Source: an uncultured Salinimicrobium sp. (GTDB lineage: Bacteria > Bacteroidota > Bacteroidia > Flavobacteriales > Flavobacteriaceae). Taken from it: a stretch of DNA of 35,512 bases. A program made the translations under genes and the position numbers. The stretch covers positions 1 through 35,512 of the forward strand of contig CAMPJY010000007.1 of NCBI GenBank assembly GCA_946887025.1. Reading direction: 5' to 3'. The notes below the pieces were generated by a model that saw only the letters and a list, made by a program, of their open reading frames with translations, made no database searches and was not told the origin of the DNA. Below, one piece after another: positions 23,447 through 31,184 of the stretch (its first letter is position 1; every line of letters starts with the position of its first letter).

Positions 23447-25631
23447 GTTTTAAACCAATTAAATTAAAATCCAGGTGCCTCTTCACCAGATCGGCATTCT
23501 TAACACTGATATATACCTCGTCTCCCAGCTGGTACACCTTTTTGGTCTTCCTGCCGACGATGGCATAATTTTCTTCATCAAACTCGAAATGATCTTCCTT
23601 GATGTCGCGTAATCGAACCATTCCCTCGCACTTGTTGGAAATGATCTCCACGTAGATCCCCCATTCAGTAACCCCTGAAATAACGCCCAGGAATTCCTCC
23701 TCATCGTGTTCCTGCATGTATTTTACCTGCATGAACTTGATGGAATCCCGCTCCGCATTGGTAGCCAGGTTTTCCATCTCACTGCTGTGGCTGCATTTTT
23801 CTTCAAACTCCTCCTGATTGGCGGTAGGCTCGTCGTCCAGATATCGCTGTAGCAGTCGATGGGCCATTACATCGGGATACCTTCGGATTGGGGAAGTGAA
23901 ATGTGAATAGTGGTCGAATGCCAGTCCGTAATGTCCGATGTTTTCAGTGCTGTAGTAGGCCTTGCTCATGGTCCTGATAGCAAGGGTATCCACCAGGTTC
24001 TGTTCCTTGGTGCCCTGCACATCCTCCAGAAGCTTGTTAAGTGACTTGCTCACACTCCTTTTGTCCTTCAGGTCCAGTTTGTGCCCAAACTTGGATACCA
24101 GGGTTTTAAGGGAAGCGAGTTTATCTTCCTTAGGTTCGTCGTGGCAACGGTACACAAATGTTTTCTTGGGCTGGCGTTTTCCAATGAATTCGGCTACTTT
24201 CTTGTTGGCCAGCAGCATGAATTCCTCGATCAGTTTATTCGCCTCCTTGGAGGTTTTGAAAAACACTCCTGTAGGTTCATTATTTTCATCCAATTCGAAT
24301 TTCACTTCCACCTTGTCAAAGGAAATGGCTCCATATTTCATACGTTTTTTCCGCATGTCTTTTGCCATCTGATCCATTTTAAGAACGGCAGAAACGATCT
24401 CGTCCTGCACGCGGTATAATTCCCCGGTTATTGAAATATCTGCGGGAATTTCACCTCCTGTGGTTTCAATGATATACTGGGCTTCCTCGTAGGCAAATCG
24501 CGCGTCTGAATAGGTTACGGTCCTTCCGAACCACTGGTTCTTCACCTCATTTTTGTGGTTGATTTCGAATACTGCGGAAAAGGTGTACTTCTCTTCATTT
24601 GGCCTTAAGGAACAGGCATTGTTGGAAAGTATTTCGGGCAACATGGGCACTACCCTATCCACCAGATAAACGGAGGTGGCACGGTTGTAAGCTTCCTCGT
24701 CCAGAATGGTTCCGGGAGTCACGTAATGTGAAACGTCGGCAATGTGGATACCCACCTCATAGTTGCCGTTGTCGAGTTCCCTGAAGCTCAGGGCGTCATC
24801 GAAATCCTTGGCATCCTTAGGGTCGATGGTAAACGTCAGAACATCCCGCATGTCACGCCTTTTGGCGATCTCGTCCTTGGTGATGGAGGTGTTAATGTTG
24901 TTGGCAAACTCCTCCACTTCCTTGGGAAATTCGTGCGGCAAACCGTACTGTGCAAGTATGGAGTGGATTTCGGTGTCGTGTTCCCCGGGTTTTCCGAGAA
25001 CCTGAATGATCTTCCCTTCCGGGGAATCGGCCTTCGGGGCCCAGGATTCCATTTCCACCACTACCTTGTCTCCATCGGTGGCATCCCCGATCTTGTCTTT
25101 GGAAACGAATATATCCGTATACATTTTCGGATCTGACATAACCACGAAGCCGTAGTTTTCCTTCAACTGAAGCACTCCGACAAATTCGGTGCGCTTTCTG
25201 TTGATAACCTTGGTGATTTCCCCTTCGGATTTTTTGTTGCGTCTTCTTTTGTAGATATAGATCTCTACCTCATCCCCATCCAGGGCCTTGTTCAGGTTGT
25301 TGGAAGGGATATAAACATCGTCGTCCAGGTCCTCCACTATCACATATCCCCCACCTTTGGAAGTCATGTCAAGTTTCCCGGTAAAGATATCGACGTCGGT
25401 AAGGATGCGGAATTTGCCCCTGTCAACTTCTTCTATTTTCTCTTTGGCCGCAAGCTGGGCCAGGCTTCTTATGATCTGATTTCTGCTGCTGGCATCATCT
25501 ACTCCCAGCGCTGCAGCCACTTGTTTGTAATTTAAGGCCTTGTCAGGGCTTTTGCGCAGCACTCCTAAAACATTTTGCGAAATACTTTCAAGCTTAGGTT
25601 TATTCGATCTTCTCTTATTCTTCTTCGTCAT
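23430..25631 (-). CDS. rnr: Ribonuclease R
   Basis: A 733-residue 3'-5' exoribonuclease of the RNB family. A winged-helix domain (about 18-75) precedes two cold-shock-type OB folds (about 80-215). The RNB catalytic core begins near residue 260, with metal-binding aspartates in DPKDAKDFDDALSF (D270, D276, D278, D279), then DRVVPMLPEILSNNACSL and HYGLAFDHYSHFTSPIRRYPD. An S1 domain (about 645-725, GVISGVTEWGIYVEI) ends the protein. It degrades structured RNA and takes part in RNA quality control. The lysine-rich C-terminal tail of E. coli RNase R is absent. Confidence 0.96.
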   Translation of the reverse strand: MTKKNKRRSNKPKLESISQNVLGVLRKSPDKALNYKQVAAALGVDDASSRNQIIRSLAQLAAKEKIEEVDRGKFRILTDVDIFTGKLDMTSKGGGYVIVEDLDDDVYIPSNNLNKALDGDEVEIYIYKRRRNKKSEGEITKVINRKRTEFVGVLQLKENYGFVVMSDPKMYTDIFVSKDKIGDATDGDKVVVEMESWAPKADSPEGKIIQVLGKPGEHDTEIHSILAQYGLPHEFPKEVEEFANNINTSITKDEIAKRRDMRDVLTFTIDPKDAKDFDDALSFRELDNGNYEVGIHIADVSHYVTPGTILDEEAYNRATSVYLVDRVVPMLPEILSNNACSLRPNEEKYTFSAVFEINHKNEVKNQWFGRTVTYSDARFAYEEAQYIIETTGGEIPADISITGELYRVQDEIVSAVLKMDQMAKDMRKKRMKYGAISFDKVEVKFELDENNEPTGVFFKTSKEANKLIEEFMLLANKKVAEFIGKRQPKKTFVYRCHDEPKEDKLASLKTLVSKFGHKLDLKDKRSVSKSLNKLLEDVQGTKEQNLVDTLAIRTMSKAYYSTENIGHYGLAFDHYSHFTSPIRRYPDVMAHRLLQRYLDDEPTANQEEFEEKCSHSSEMENLATNAERDSIKFMQVKYMQEHDEEEFLGVISGVTEWGIYVEIISNKCEGMVRLRDIKEDHFEFDEENYAIVGRKTKKVYQLGDEVYISVKNADLVKRHLDFNLIGLKHEVEK

Positions 25632-25862
25632 ACTTTTTAATAATTTATAAAATTACAGCTTTATACTGATTTCTTTTCCTTCATTAAATATTTTTTCAAA
25701 ATTCTGTAATTCAGCATTGGCATCCCCATCTTAAGGCAGGGCAATAAAATCTCTCTGAAACCGATTTTATTAAATGATTATTACGGCTGAACCATAGCTC
25801 AGTATCTTAAATATTTCTTAATTTTATTCCCTGAAACTTCATCAAATACTGATCTGCTCCCA
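25632..25862. other. AT-rich spacer upstream of rnr
   Basis: 231 bp between divergent rnr and the 47-residue peptide. It contains many TAATT/TTAAAT runs and no complete TAnnTTTG; I see no hairpin or ORF to report. Confidence 0.3.
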
Positions 25863-26006
25863 ATGAAAAAAGTTACAGGAATTATCCTTCTTTTTGTTCT
25901 AATATTTCTGGTAGGGGTACTGGGTTTTGTGGCCTATATCAATAATTCTCTTGAAGATACCCGTGATACAGAGGTAAATATCACTACCGAGGAACAGAGT
26001 TTTTGA
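25863..26006 (+). CDS. 47-residue single-pass membrane peptide
   Basis: An unrecognised small ORF: an ATG followed by two lysines, a hydrophobic segment (about residues 4-25, including GIILLFVLIFLVGVLGFVAY) and an acidic C-terminus (ending TTEEQSF). The layout is either a signal-anchor membrane peptide or a non-cleaved signal peptide with a short exported tail. It ends 47 bp before the DUF2007 gene on the same strand, so the two could be co-transcribed. Good start, typical codons and a natural stop support it; there is no homology evidence. Confidence 0.5.
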   Translation: MKKVTGIILLFVLIFLVGVLGFVAYINNSLEDTRDTEVNITTEEQSF

Positions 26007-26053
26007 CCTAAAGAGCAGAATATTTCTTATCTTTCTGAGGATATAATCTGCCG

Positions 26054-26296
26054 ATGAAAGATTTCCACACGCTGGCCATATTTACCTATCCTCATGAATT
26101 CGCGGTGCTAAAGCTGCTGCTCGAACAGGAGGACATTCGTCATTATTTTCTCAACGAAATGACCATTGGCGTATTCCCTTTCTACTCCAATGCCCTGGGT
26201 GGGATTCACCTCAAGGTGCACAGTTCGGATCTTTCAAGGGCGCAGGAAATCCTGGACAGAATGGACGACCACTTCCCTCCACTCAAGATCGTCTGA
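26054..26296 (+). CDS. DUF2007 domain protein (putative signal-transducing protein)
   Basis: An 80-residue small soluble protein. The pattern TLAIFTYPHEFAVLKLLLEQ ... VHSSDLSRAQEILD matches PF09413 (DUF2007, 'putative prokaryotic signal transducing protein'), a ferredoxin-like fold related to PII-type proteins. The function is unknown. It is the last gene before the 600-bp non-coding region. A small palindrome (26318-26335) follows. Confidence 0.75.
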   Translation: MKDFHTLAIFTYPHEFAVLKLLLEQEDIRHYFLNEMTIGVFPFYSNALGGIHLKVHSSDLSRAQEILDRMDDHFPPLKIV

Positions 26297-26317
26297 AGAA
26301 AACAGCCAAACTCCATA

Positions 26318-26335
26318 AACGCGATTTATCGCGTT
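26318..26335. repeat. Short palindrome after the DUF2007 gene
   Basis: AACGCGA-TTTA-TCGCGTT forms a 7-bp stem with a 4-base loop, 22 bp after the stop codon and without a T-run. It resembles dispersed short palindromes of flavobacteria (recollection). Confidence 0.6.
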
Positions 26336-26370
26336 CCTACCTGATCTTCTGACTTCGGACTTCGGACTCC

Positions 26371-26865
26371 CTACTCACTTATCAACACTTATTAATATTA
26401 ATCTTTCTTTTCTTTTTTAAAAAATTAAAATCTGCTGTCTATTATTGTCTGTTGATAGGTGCAATAACTTTTTCAAGTTTCTTTTGGTTTTTACCCGGGA
26501 ATTTTCTGTGAACCGATTGTGAACATATTGTTAATTTTTCAAGGCCTTGATTTCTAAGCTAATTTTAGTTTTTATTAACAACTGTTCATAATTTCATGTG
26601 AAACCAAAAGGCTGATAATTTTCAGAAATTTTTCTGTTCACAAGCAAATTTTTGCTGCTCATAACTTCTCCAGAAAAAAGGAATAAAATATTTGGTTCCC
26701 CCATTTTTTAGTGCCTATTGGAAATTATTGCGAAGAAACCAAATGTGATTTTAAAAATTTCATCTCATTTTATGAACAAAATATCAGGTTTTATAAGAGC
26801 TTCATTTTTAGCTTTTTGTAACATTTAATTAACATAGCTTTTCAAACTAGTTAATAAGGCTATTT
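26371..26865. other. oriC: Candidate chromosomal replication origin (oriC-like)
   Basis: Part of the 599-bp gene-free spacer (26297-26895). An AT-rich tract at about 26388-26430 could be a duplex-unwinding element. DnaA-box-like nonamers: TTATCAACA (26379-26387, +), CTATCAACA (26450-26458, -), CTGTGAACC (26506-26514, +), TTGTGAACA (26517-26525, +), TTATGAACA (26583-26591, -), TTGTGAACA (26635-26643, -), TTATGAGCA (26656-26664, -) and TTATGAACA (26770-26778, +). All have A where the E. coli box TTATNCACA has C, so the assignment depends on this lineage's DnaA tolerating that. AACCAAA occurs at four places in alternating orientation. Confidence 0.5.
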
Positions 26866-26866
26866 T

Positions 26867-26874
26867 TACCTTTG
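26867..26874 (+). promoter_or_regulatory. -7 promoter element for rpiB
   Basis: TACCTTTG ends 21 nt before the rpiB ATG, so most of the spacer upstream is not in the rpiB transcript. Confidence 0.5.
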
Positions 26875-26895
26875 TTTAACGTTAATCACATACAA

Positions 26896-27327
26896 ATGAA
26901 AATCTCCATAGGAAACGACCACGCCGGGACTGACTATAAATTTGCCATTGTCGAGTACCTTAAAGAAAAAGGTTTTGAAGTTAATAATCACGGAACCGAT
27001 TCTGCCGACAGTGTCGACTATCCGGATTTTGTACATCCGGTAGCTAAGGATGTACAGGATAAGCAGGCCAATTTCGGGATCATCATCTGTGGCAGCGGAA
27101 ATGGTGCTAACATGACGGCCAACAAACATCAGGGCGTGCGTTCTGCCCTTTGCTGGAACAAGGAGATCACTGAACTTGCACGGGAACATAACGATGCCAA
27201 TGTACTCAGTATTCCTGCGAGATATACCTCCCTCCCACAGGCCGTGGAAATGGTGAAGGTATTTCTGGAAACCCCATTTGCCGGAGGAAGGCATTCCAGA
27301 AGAGTGGAAAAAATAGCCTGCAATTAA
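26896..27327 (+). CDS. rpiB: Ribose-5-phosphate isomerase B
   Basis: A 143-residue RpiB/LacAB-family isomerase (ribose-5-phosphate to ribulose-5-phosphate, pentose phosphate pathway). The N-terminus is MKISIGNDHAGTDYK, with the catalytic cysteine region FGIIICGSGNGANMTANK (the IICG cysteine) and AREHNDANVLSIPAR with the conserved asparagine. The start is the ATG at 26896; an earlier start at 26872 would begin inside the promoter box. Allose-phosphate isomerase activity is a known side role of the family. The GNAT gene follows 10 bp later. Confidence 0.93.
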   Translation: MKISIGNDHAGTDYKFAIVEYLKEKGFEVNNHGTDSADSVDYPDFVHPVAKDVQDKQANFGIIICGSGNGANMTANKHQGVRSALCWNKEITELAREHNDANVLSIPARYTSLPQAVEMVKVFLETPFAGGRHSRRVEKIACN

Positions 27328-27337
27328 GATTCCTGAC

Positions 27338-27778
27338 TTGAATATCAGCATCAACACGTTTAGCGAACTCACGCTGCAACAATTGTACGACCTGCTACAG
27401 CTGCGTTCAGAGATCTTTGTGGTGGAACAGAATTGCGTGTATCAGGATATAGATGGAAAGGATCAACAGGCGTTTCACATTCTGGGTTATAAAGAGGATC
27501 TGCTGGTTGCATATACCCGTTGTTTCCCTCCGGGGATTTATTTCAAAGAACCTGCCATTGGCCGCGTGTTGGTGCGTAAATCAGAACGAATAAACTCCTA
27601 TGGGCACCAGATCATGAAAACCTCTATTCAAGCCCTTGAGTCGCGGTTTCCCGATACTTCCATTAAATTATCTGCACAGACCTATCTCACCGCATTTTAC
27701 GAATCCCATGGCTTTAAACAGATTGGGGAAGGTTATCTGGAAGATGGTATCCCTCACATTGCCATGATCCGCGATTAA
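27338..27778 (+). CDS. GNAT family N-acetyltransferase (ElaA-like)
   Basis: A 146-residue acetyltransferase. Features of the ElaA subgroup are present: LLQLRSEIFVVEQNCVYQDIDGKDQQAFHILG near the N-terminus, IGRVLVRKSERINSYGHQIM (acetyl-CoA P-loop position) and a C-terminal FYESHGFKQIGEGYLEDGIPH. It has a TTG start at 27338 with no alternative ATG before residue 93. The substrate is unknown. Its stop codon interlocks with that of the convergent EamA gene through a TTAA at 27775-27778, so the two coding regions overlap by 4 bp. Confidence 0.82.
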   Translation: MNISINTFSELTLQQLYDLLQLRSEIFVVEQNCVYQDIDGKDQQAFHILGYKEDLLVAYTRCFPPGIYFKEPAIGRVLVRKSERINSYGHQIMKTSIQALESRFPDTSIKLSAQTYLTAFYESHGFKQIGEGYLEDGIPHIAMIRD

Positions 27779-28683
27779 GGCCTTACCCTGGCGGCTGATT
27801 TCTTCTTTGGCAGATTCATCTGCACCACTGCCAGAAGTATGATCAGAATTCCTGCCCATTGGTAGGTATTTACCTGCTCGTTAATGAGAAAGTAAGCCAT
27901 CAGAACCGCTGCGGGCAGTTCAATGGACGAAATAATTGCGCCCAGTCCTACATTAATTTTCGGCATTCCCGCGGTATAGAGGATTGGAGGAAGTATGGTT
28001 CCGAAAAGGGCGAGGATCAATCCCCACTTTGTTAATATCTCGGAATTAAACTGCTCAAGCAGGAAGGGGGATAAAATTATTCCTACAGTCAGCGTTCCGC
28101 CCAGCATCATCCACAGGCTCCTTCTCAGGGAATGCATATGCAGGGAAACCTGATTGGAGGTGGAGATGGTCACCGTATAAGAGGCCGCAGCAAGCATTCC
28201 CCAGCCAATTCCCCTCCAGTCGATCTGGATGGAATCCAGCAGCAAATTGGTTGCAAGTAGGGTTCCTCCCAGAATGGCAAGAACTGCTATTATCTTTTGG
28301 TTTGAAGGCTTTGTACGCGTCATGACAGCCTCCAGCACTACCCCCATCCAGACGCTCTGCATCAGGAGCACTATCCCCACAGATACAGGCACGTATTTCA
28401 CTGCCAGATAATAAAAGGTGCTGGTAAGCCCCAGGGAAGTTCCGGCAGCCATGAGTTTTAGAATGCTCTTAGTCTGGGGGTTTGAGCTTTTAGTTTTTTT
28501 GTTCTTGACGAACAGCAGATTGATGATAAGCAGTCCTATAAGTCCAAGAAACATCTGGGAAAAGGTTATTTCATAAGAAGTAAAGCCTTCGGCATAGGCC
28601 ATTTTAACAAAGGTGGTGAGCATACCATAGCTGGCAGCCCCCATGGCAACCAGAAGGCTGCCTTTGAATACAGAATTGTTCAT
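27775..28683 (-). CDS. EamA/DMT superfamily transporter
   Basis: A 302-residue protein with about ten transmembrane helices in two similar halves (EamA repeats), starting with SLLVAMGAASYGMLTTFVKM and ending with a basic tail (NLPKKKSAARVRP). These are drug/metabolite-type exporters; the substrate is not predictable. Its 67-nt leader carries a 9-bp inverted repeat (28698-28731) after a TACTTTTG promoter box, suggesting regulation. It overlaps the GNAT gene at the 3' end. Confidence 0.88.
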   Translation of the reverse strand: MNNSVFKGSLLVAMGAASYGMLTTFVKMAYAEGFTSYEITFSQMFLGLIGLLIINLLFVKNKKTKSSNPQTKSILKLMAAGTSLGLTSTFYYLAVKYVPVSVGIVLLMQSVWMGVVLEAVMTRTKPSNQKIIAVLAILGGTLLATNLLLDSIQIDWRGIGWGMLAAASYTVTISTSNQVSLHMHSLRRSLWMMLGGTLTVGIILSPFLLEQFNSEILTKWGLILALFGTILPPILYTAGMPKINVGLGAIISSIELPAAVLMAYFLINEQVNTYQWAGILIILLAVVQMNLPKKKSAARVRP

Positions 28684-28697
28684 AGGTTTAAAGCAAA

Positions 28698-28731
28698 CGG
28701 AATGTCGTTAAAGAGATTACTGGACATTCCG
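28698..28731 (-). promoter_or_regulatory. Inverted repeat in the EamA gene leader
   Basis: CGGAATGTC (28698-28706) and GACATTCCG (28723-28731) are exact complements separated by 16 bases, between the promoter box and the EamA ATG. It could be an operator for a dimeric regulator or an RNA hairpin. Confidence 0.55.
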
Positions 28732-28750
28732 AATTTTTCTTTTTCGGGCG

Positions 28751-28758
28751 CAAAAGTA
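28751..28758 (-). promoter_or_regulatory. -7 promoter element for the EamA transporter gene
   Basis: TACTTTTG on the minus strand matches TAnnTTTG, 67 nt upstream of the ATG at 28683. Confidence 0.5.
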
Positions 28759-28835
28759 CGAATAAACAGAGGAATAGAATTGAATATTTTCCATTCCTTC
28801 AGTTACATAGCAATACCTTTTAGGTTGCCCGAATT

Positions 28836-30470
28836 TTACTGCAAGATGGACTGATATTTATCCGGATTTTCCAGAATTTCCACTGCTTCTCGGATCTCCG
28901 GGTTATGCTGTACGTAATACTCATACAGCCCCTCTTTGTAGAAGTACCTTTTGATGATCTCGTCGGTCAGCAGACTTGTAATCTCCGCCTTTTTCTCCAC
29001 CAGGGTATTGGCCTTGGCCTCCTCAATGGCCTGCAACATCGCGGAATACTCTCCCGCCAGTTCCTCATCGATTTCCTCCTGAATGGAGATTTCCAGAAGT
29101 TCTGTCAGTTTTAGTTCCGTAAGAGTATTAAATTCAAAATTATTGGTTTCCAGGAATTTTCTGAAAGCAGCAAAGTCGGCGTCAGTGAACCGGAAGGAAT
29201 TCAGGTCCTCAACATTGTGCGTATAATAATAGTTATTGGCGAAATCAAAGATGGCGTGCTCCCTCACAAGGGCATCCGTAACGCTGCTGTATTCTGAAGT
29301 TTCCAGAGCTACATCGGGCATGATCCCTCCGCCGTCGTAGACTTTTCTTCCGTTTCTTGTCTTGAACTCATTATAGTCGTCCTTGCTGATCCTCACCGCA
29401 TTGCCTTCCGCATCACGATTCCAGTAATCCAGGGCTTGTATACATCTTCCGCTGGGGGTATAATACCGGGAGATGGTAACTTTCAGCTGAGTTCCGTAAG
29501 TTAGTTCCTTTGGTCGCTGTACCAGTCCTTTTCCGAAGCTGCGGGCACCAATGATAACTGCCCTGTCCAGATCTTGAAGCGATCCTGCCACGATCTCACT
29601 GGCCGAAGCACTTCTGCCGTCGATGAGCACGGCCAGCGGGATTTCCGTGTCAATGGCTTTTCGGGTGGTATGGTAGGTTTTGTTATACTTATCAACAACA
29701 GATTTGGTAGTGGTGATAAGTTCACCTTCGGGAACAAAAATATTGGAAACATTAATGGCTTCAGAAAGCAATCCTCCCGGGTTACCCCTTAGGTCGAGGA
29801 TCATTCTGGTGGCTCCCTGCTCCTTCAGTTCCTTGAAGGCTTTAATGGTCTCGGCAGAAGCGTTTCTGTTGAACTGGGAAAGCACAATATATCCAATCCC
29901 GCCATCAAGAAGCTGATGAAAGGGGACCGCCTTGATTTCAACCGCACCCCGGGTAAGGCTGGTGGTTTTCGTTTCGCCCTGGCGGTTAAAGGTGATCTGC
30001 ACTTTCGAATTTGGAGCCCCTTTTAGAAGTTCTCCCGCATTTTCTTCGAAATCTGCCACTACGATGTCATCTATCTTGATAATCTCGTCTCCGGGCTTTA
30101 AACCTGCCTTGTCTGCCGGATAGTCCTTATAGGGTTCAATGATGATGATATGATTCTTCCGGATAGCCACCGTGGCACCTATTCCCGTATACTCCCCCGA
30201 GTTATTGATCCTTGCAGTCTCCACGTCCTGCTCATTCCAGTAATGGGTGTAGGGATCGAGGTCCTTAAGCATCCCTGTAATCGCCGCATCCATCAGTTCT
30301 GCGGGATTGGTCTCATCCACATAGTTCATATTAAGTTCCTTGAACAAGGTGGTGAAGATCTCGATTTGCTTGGCGATTTCAAAGAAATCCGATTTATAAC
30401 CTAAAGTTCCGAATAGCAGTACCCCCGCTCCGCAAAACAGCAACAGTTTTTGGGTAATTGACTTTTTCAT
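28836..30470 (-). CDS. S41 family carboxy-terminal processing protease
   Basis: A 544-residue protein with an N-terminal signal or anchor (about 8-24), a short N-terminal domain (DLDPYTHYWNEQD), a PDZ domain at about 95-180 (YTGIGATVAIRKNHIIII, KPGDEIIKIDDIVV) and the S41 core. The catalytic triad is S289 (DGRSASASEIVAGS), K314 (SFGKGLVQ) and Q318, with the same spacing as Tsp/Prc S430/K455/Q459. It cleaves C-terminal regions of periplasmic substrates. It lies 67 bp downstream of rnpA on the same strand, a pairing I recall in flavobacteria, so it is likely co-transcribed. Confidence 0.92.
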   Translation of the reverse strand: MKKSITQKLLLFCGAGVLLFGTLGYKSDFFEIAKQIEIFTTLFKELNMNYVDETNPAELMDAAITGMLKDLDPYTHYWNEQDVETARINNSGEYTGIGATVAIRKNHIIIIEPYKDYPADKAGLKPGDEIIKIDDIVVADFEENAGELLKGAPNSKVQITFNRQGETKTTSLTRGAVEIKAVPFHQLLDGGIGYIVLSQFNRNASAETIKAFKELKEQGATRMILDLRGNPGGLLSEAINVSNIFVPEGELITTTKSVVDKYNKTYHTTRKAIDTEIPLAVLIDGRSASASEIVAGSLQDLDRAVIIGARSFGKGLVQRPKELTYGTQLKVTISRYYTPSGRCIQALDYWNRDAEGNAVRISKDDYNEFKTRNGRKVYDGGGIMPDVALETSEYSSVTDALVREHAIFDFANNYYYTHNVEDLNSFRFTDADFAAFRKFLETNNFEFNTLTELKLTELLEISIQEEIDEELAGEYSAMLQAIEEAKANTLVEKKAEITSLLTDEIIKRYFYKEGLYEYYVQHNPEIREAVEILENPDKYQSILQ

Positions 30471-30537
30471 ATTGCGAATATTTTTAGTGAGAAGGCAGGA
30501 GTCGGAAGTCGGAAGTCCGAAGACCGAAGAATTTCTT

Positions 30538-30933
30538 TTACAGCACCCTGTCTCCTTGTTCTGAATTTAATTCTGAACTGGAAAATCGTTTCAAAAGCTC
30601 CTCCATGACTTCAAAAATTTCATGGTAACCATCCTTCTGTTTGCCGACATAGATAAACAGGAAGGCAAAACATTGCCCGTTGGTGTGGACAAGATACTTA
30701 TTTTTTCGATAAGCCTCCCGCATAAGACGCTTTAAATGAGTCCGGTCCACGGCTCTTTTGAAATTGCGTTTTGGAACTGAGACCGCTGCCTGGTGCTGCC
30801 TGAGGTCCTCCCGTTCCAGGGGAAGGTATACCAGCCTCAGCGGGAATTTCTTCATGAATTTCCCCTCTTCGAACAGGCGGCTGATCAATATTTTACTCTT
30901 TAGTTTTTCTTTTCGGCCAAAGCTTTCCTCCAT
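30538..30933 (-). CDS. rnpA: Ribonuclease P protein component
   Basis: A 131-residue protein from the ATG at 30933. The RnpA core is visible: FGRKEKLKSKILISRLFEEG, FPLRLVYLPL, VSVPKRNFKRAVDRTHLKRL and MREAYR (the RNR-type signature). It assists RNase P RNA in 5' maturation of tRNAs. An earlier ATG at 30960 would place the -7 box TAATTTTG (30939-30946) inside the coding region, so 30933 is chosen; this leaves only 5 nt between the box and the start. rpmH and dnaA are not adjacent, unlike many bacteria. Confidence 0.95.
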   Translation of the reverse strand: MEESFGRKEKLKSKILISRLFEEGKFMKKFPLRLVYLPLEREDLRQHQAAVSVPKRNFKRAVDRTHLKRLMREAYRKNKYLVHTNGQCFAFLFIYVGKQKDGYHEIFEVMEELLKRFSSSELNSEQGDRVL

Positions 30934-30938
30934 GTCGG

Positions 30939-30946
30939 CAAAATTA
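30939..30946 (-). promoter_or_regulatory. -7 promoter element abutting the rnpA start
   Basis: TAATTTTG on the minus strand, followed by CCGAC and the ATG. It implies a very short or absent 5' leader. Confidence 0.45.
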
Positions 30947-31050
30947 GAAATTTTATGCATAGAATTCTCTATTCTCCTGATTTCTCCAAGGCAATGTTAA
31001 AATAATACAAATACGGGAAAACCCCTATAATCAATTTCTTACATAAGCAA

Positions 31051-31058
31051 TAACTTTG
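31051..31058 (+). promoter_or_regulatory. -7 promoter element for the 31185 lipoprotein gene
   Basis: TAACTTTG matches TAnnTTTG and would give a leader of roughly 120 nt before the ATG at 31185. Confidence 0.4.
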
Positions 31059-31184
31059 GGAAAAGAGATTTCAGGATTTCTTTTTAGCCCCACTTCCCCC
31101 CGCACGTAGCTCCCTACGGAAATTGGAAACAATAACTATATATACCATTCTAAAACCAATTATTAACCATTAAATTCAAAACCA

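Noticed and set aside
26872..26895. Eight-codon upstream extension of rpiB
   Set aside because: It starts in the promoter element; the ATG at 26896 gives the conserved MKISIGNDHAG start.
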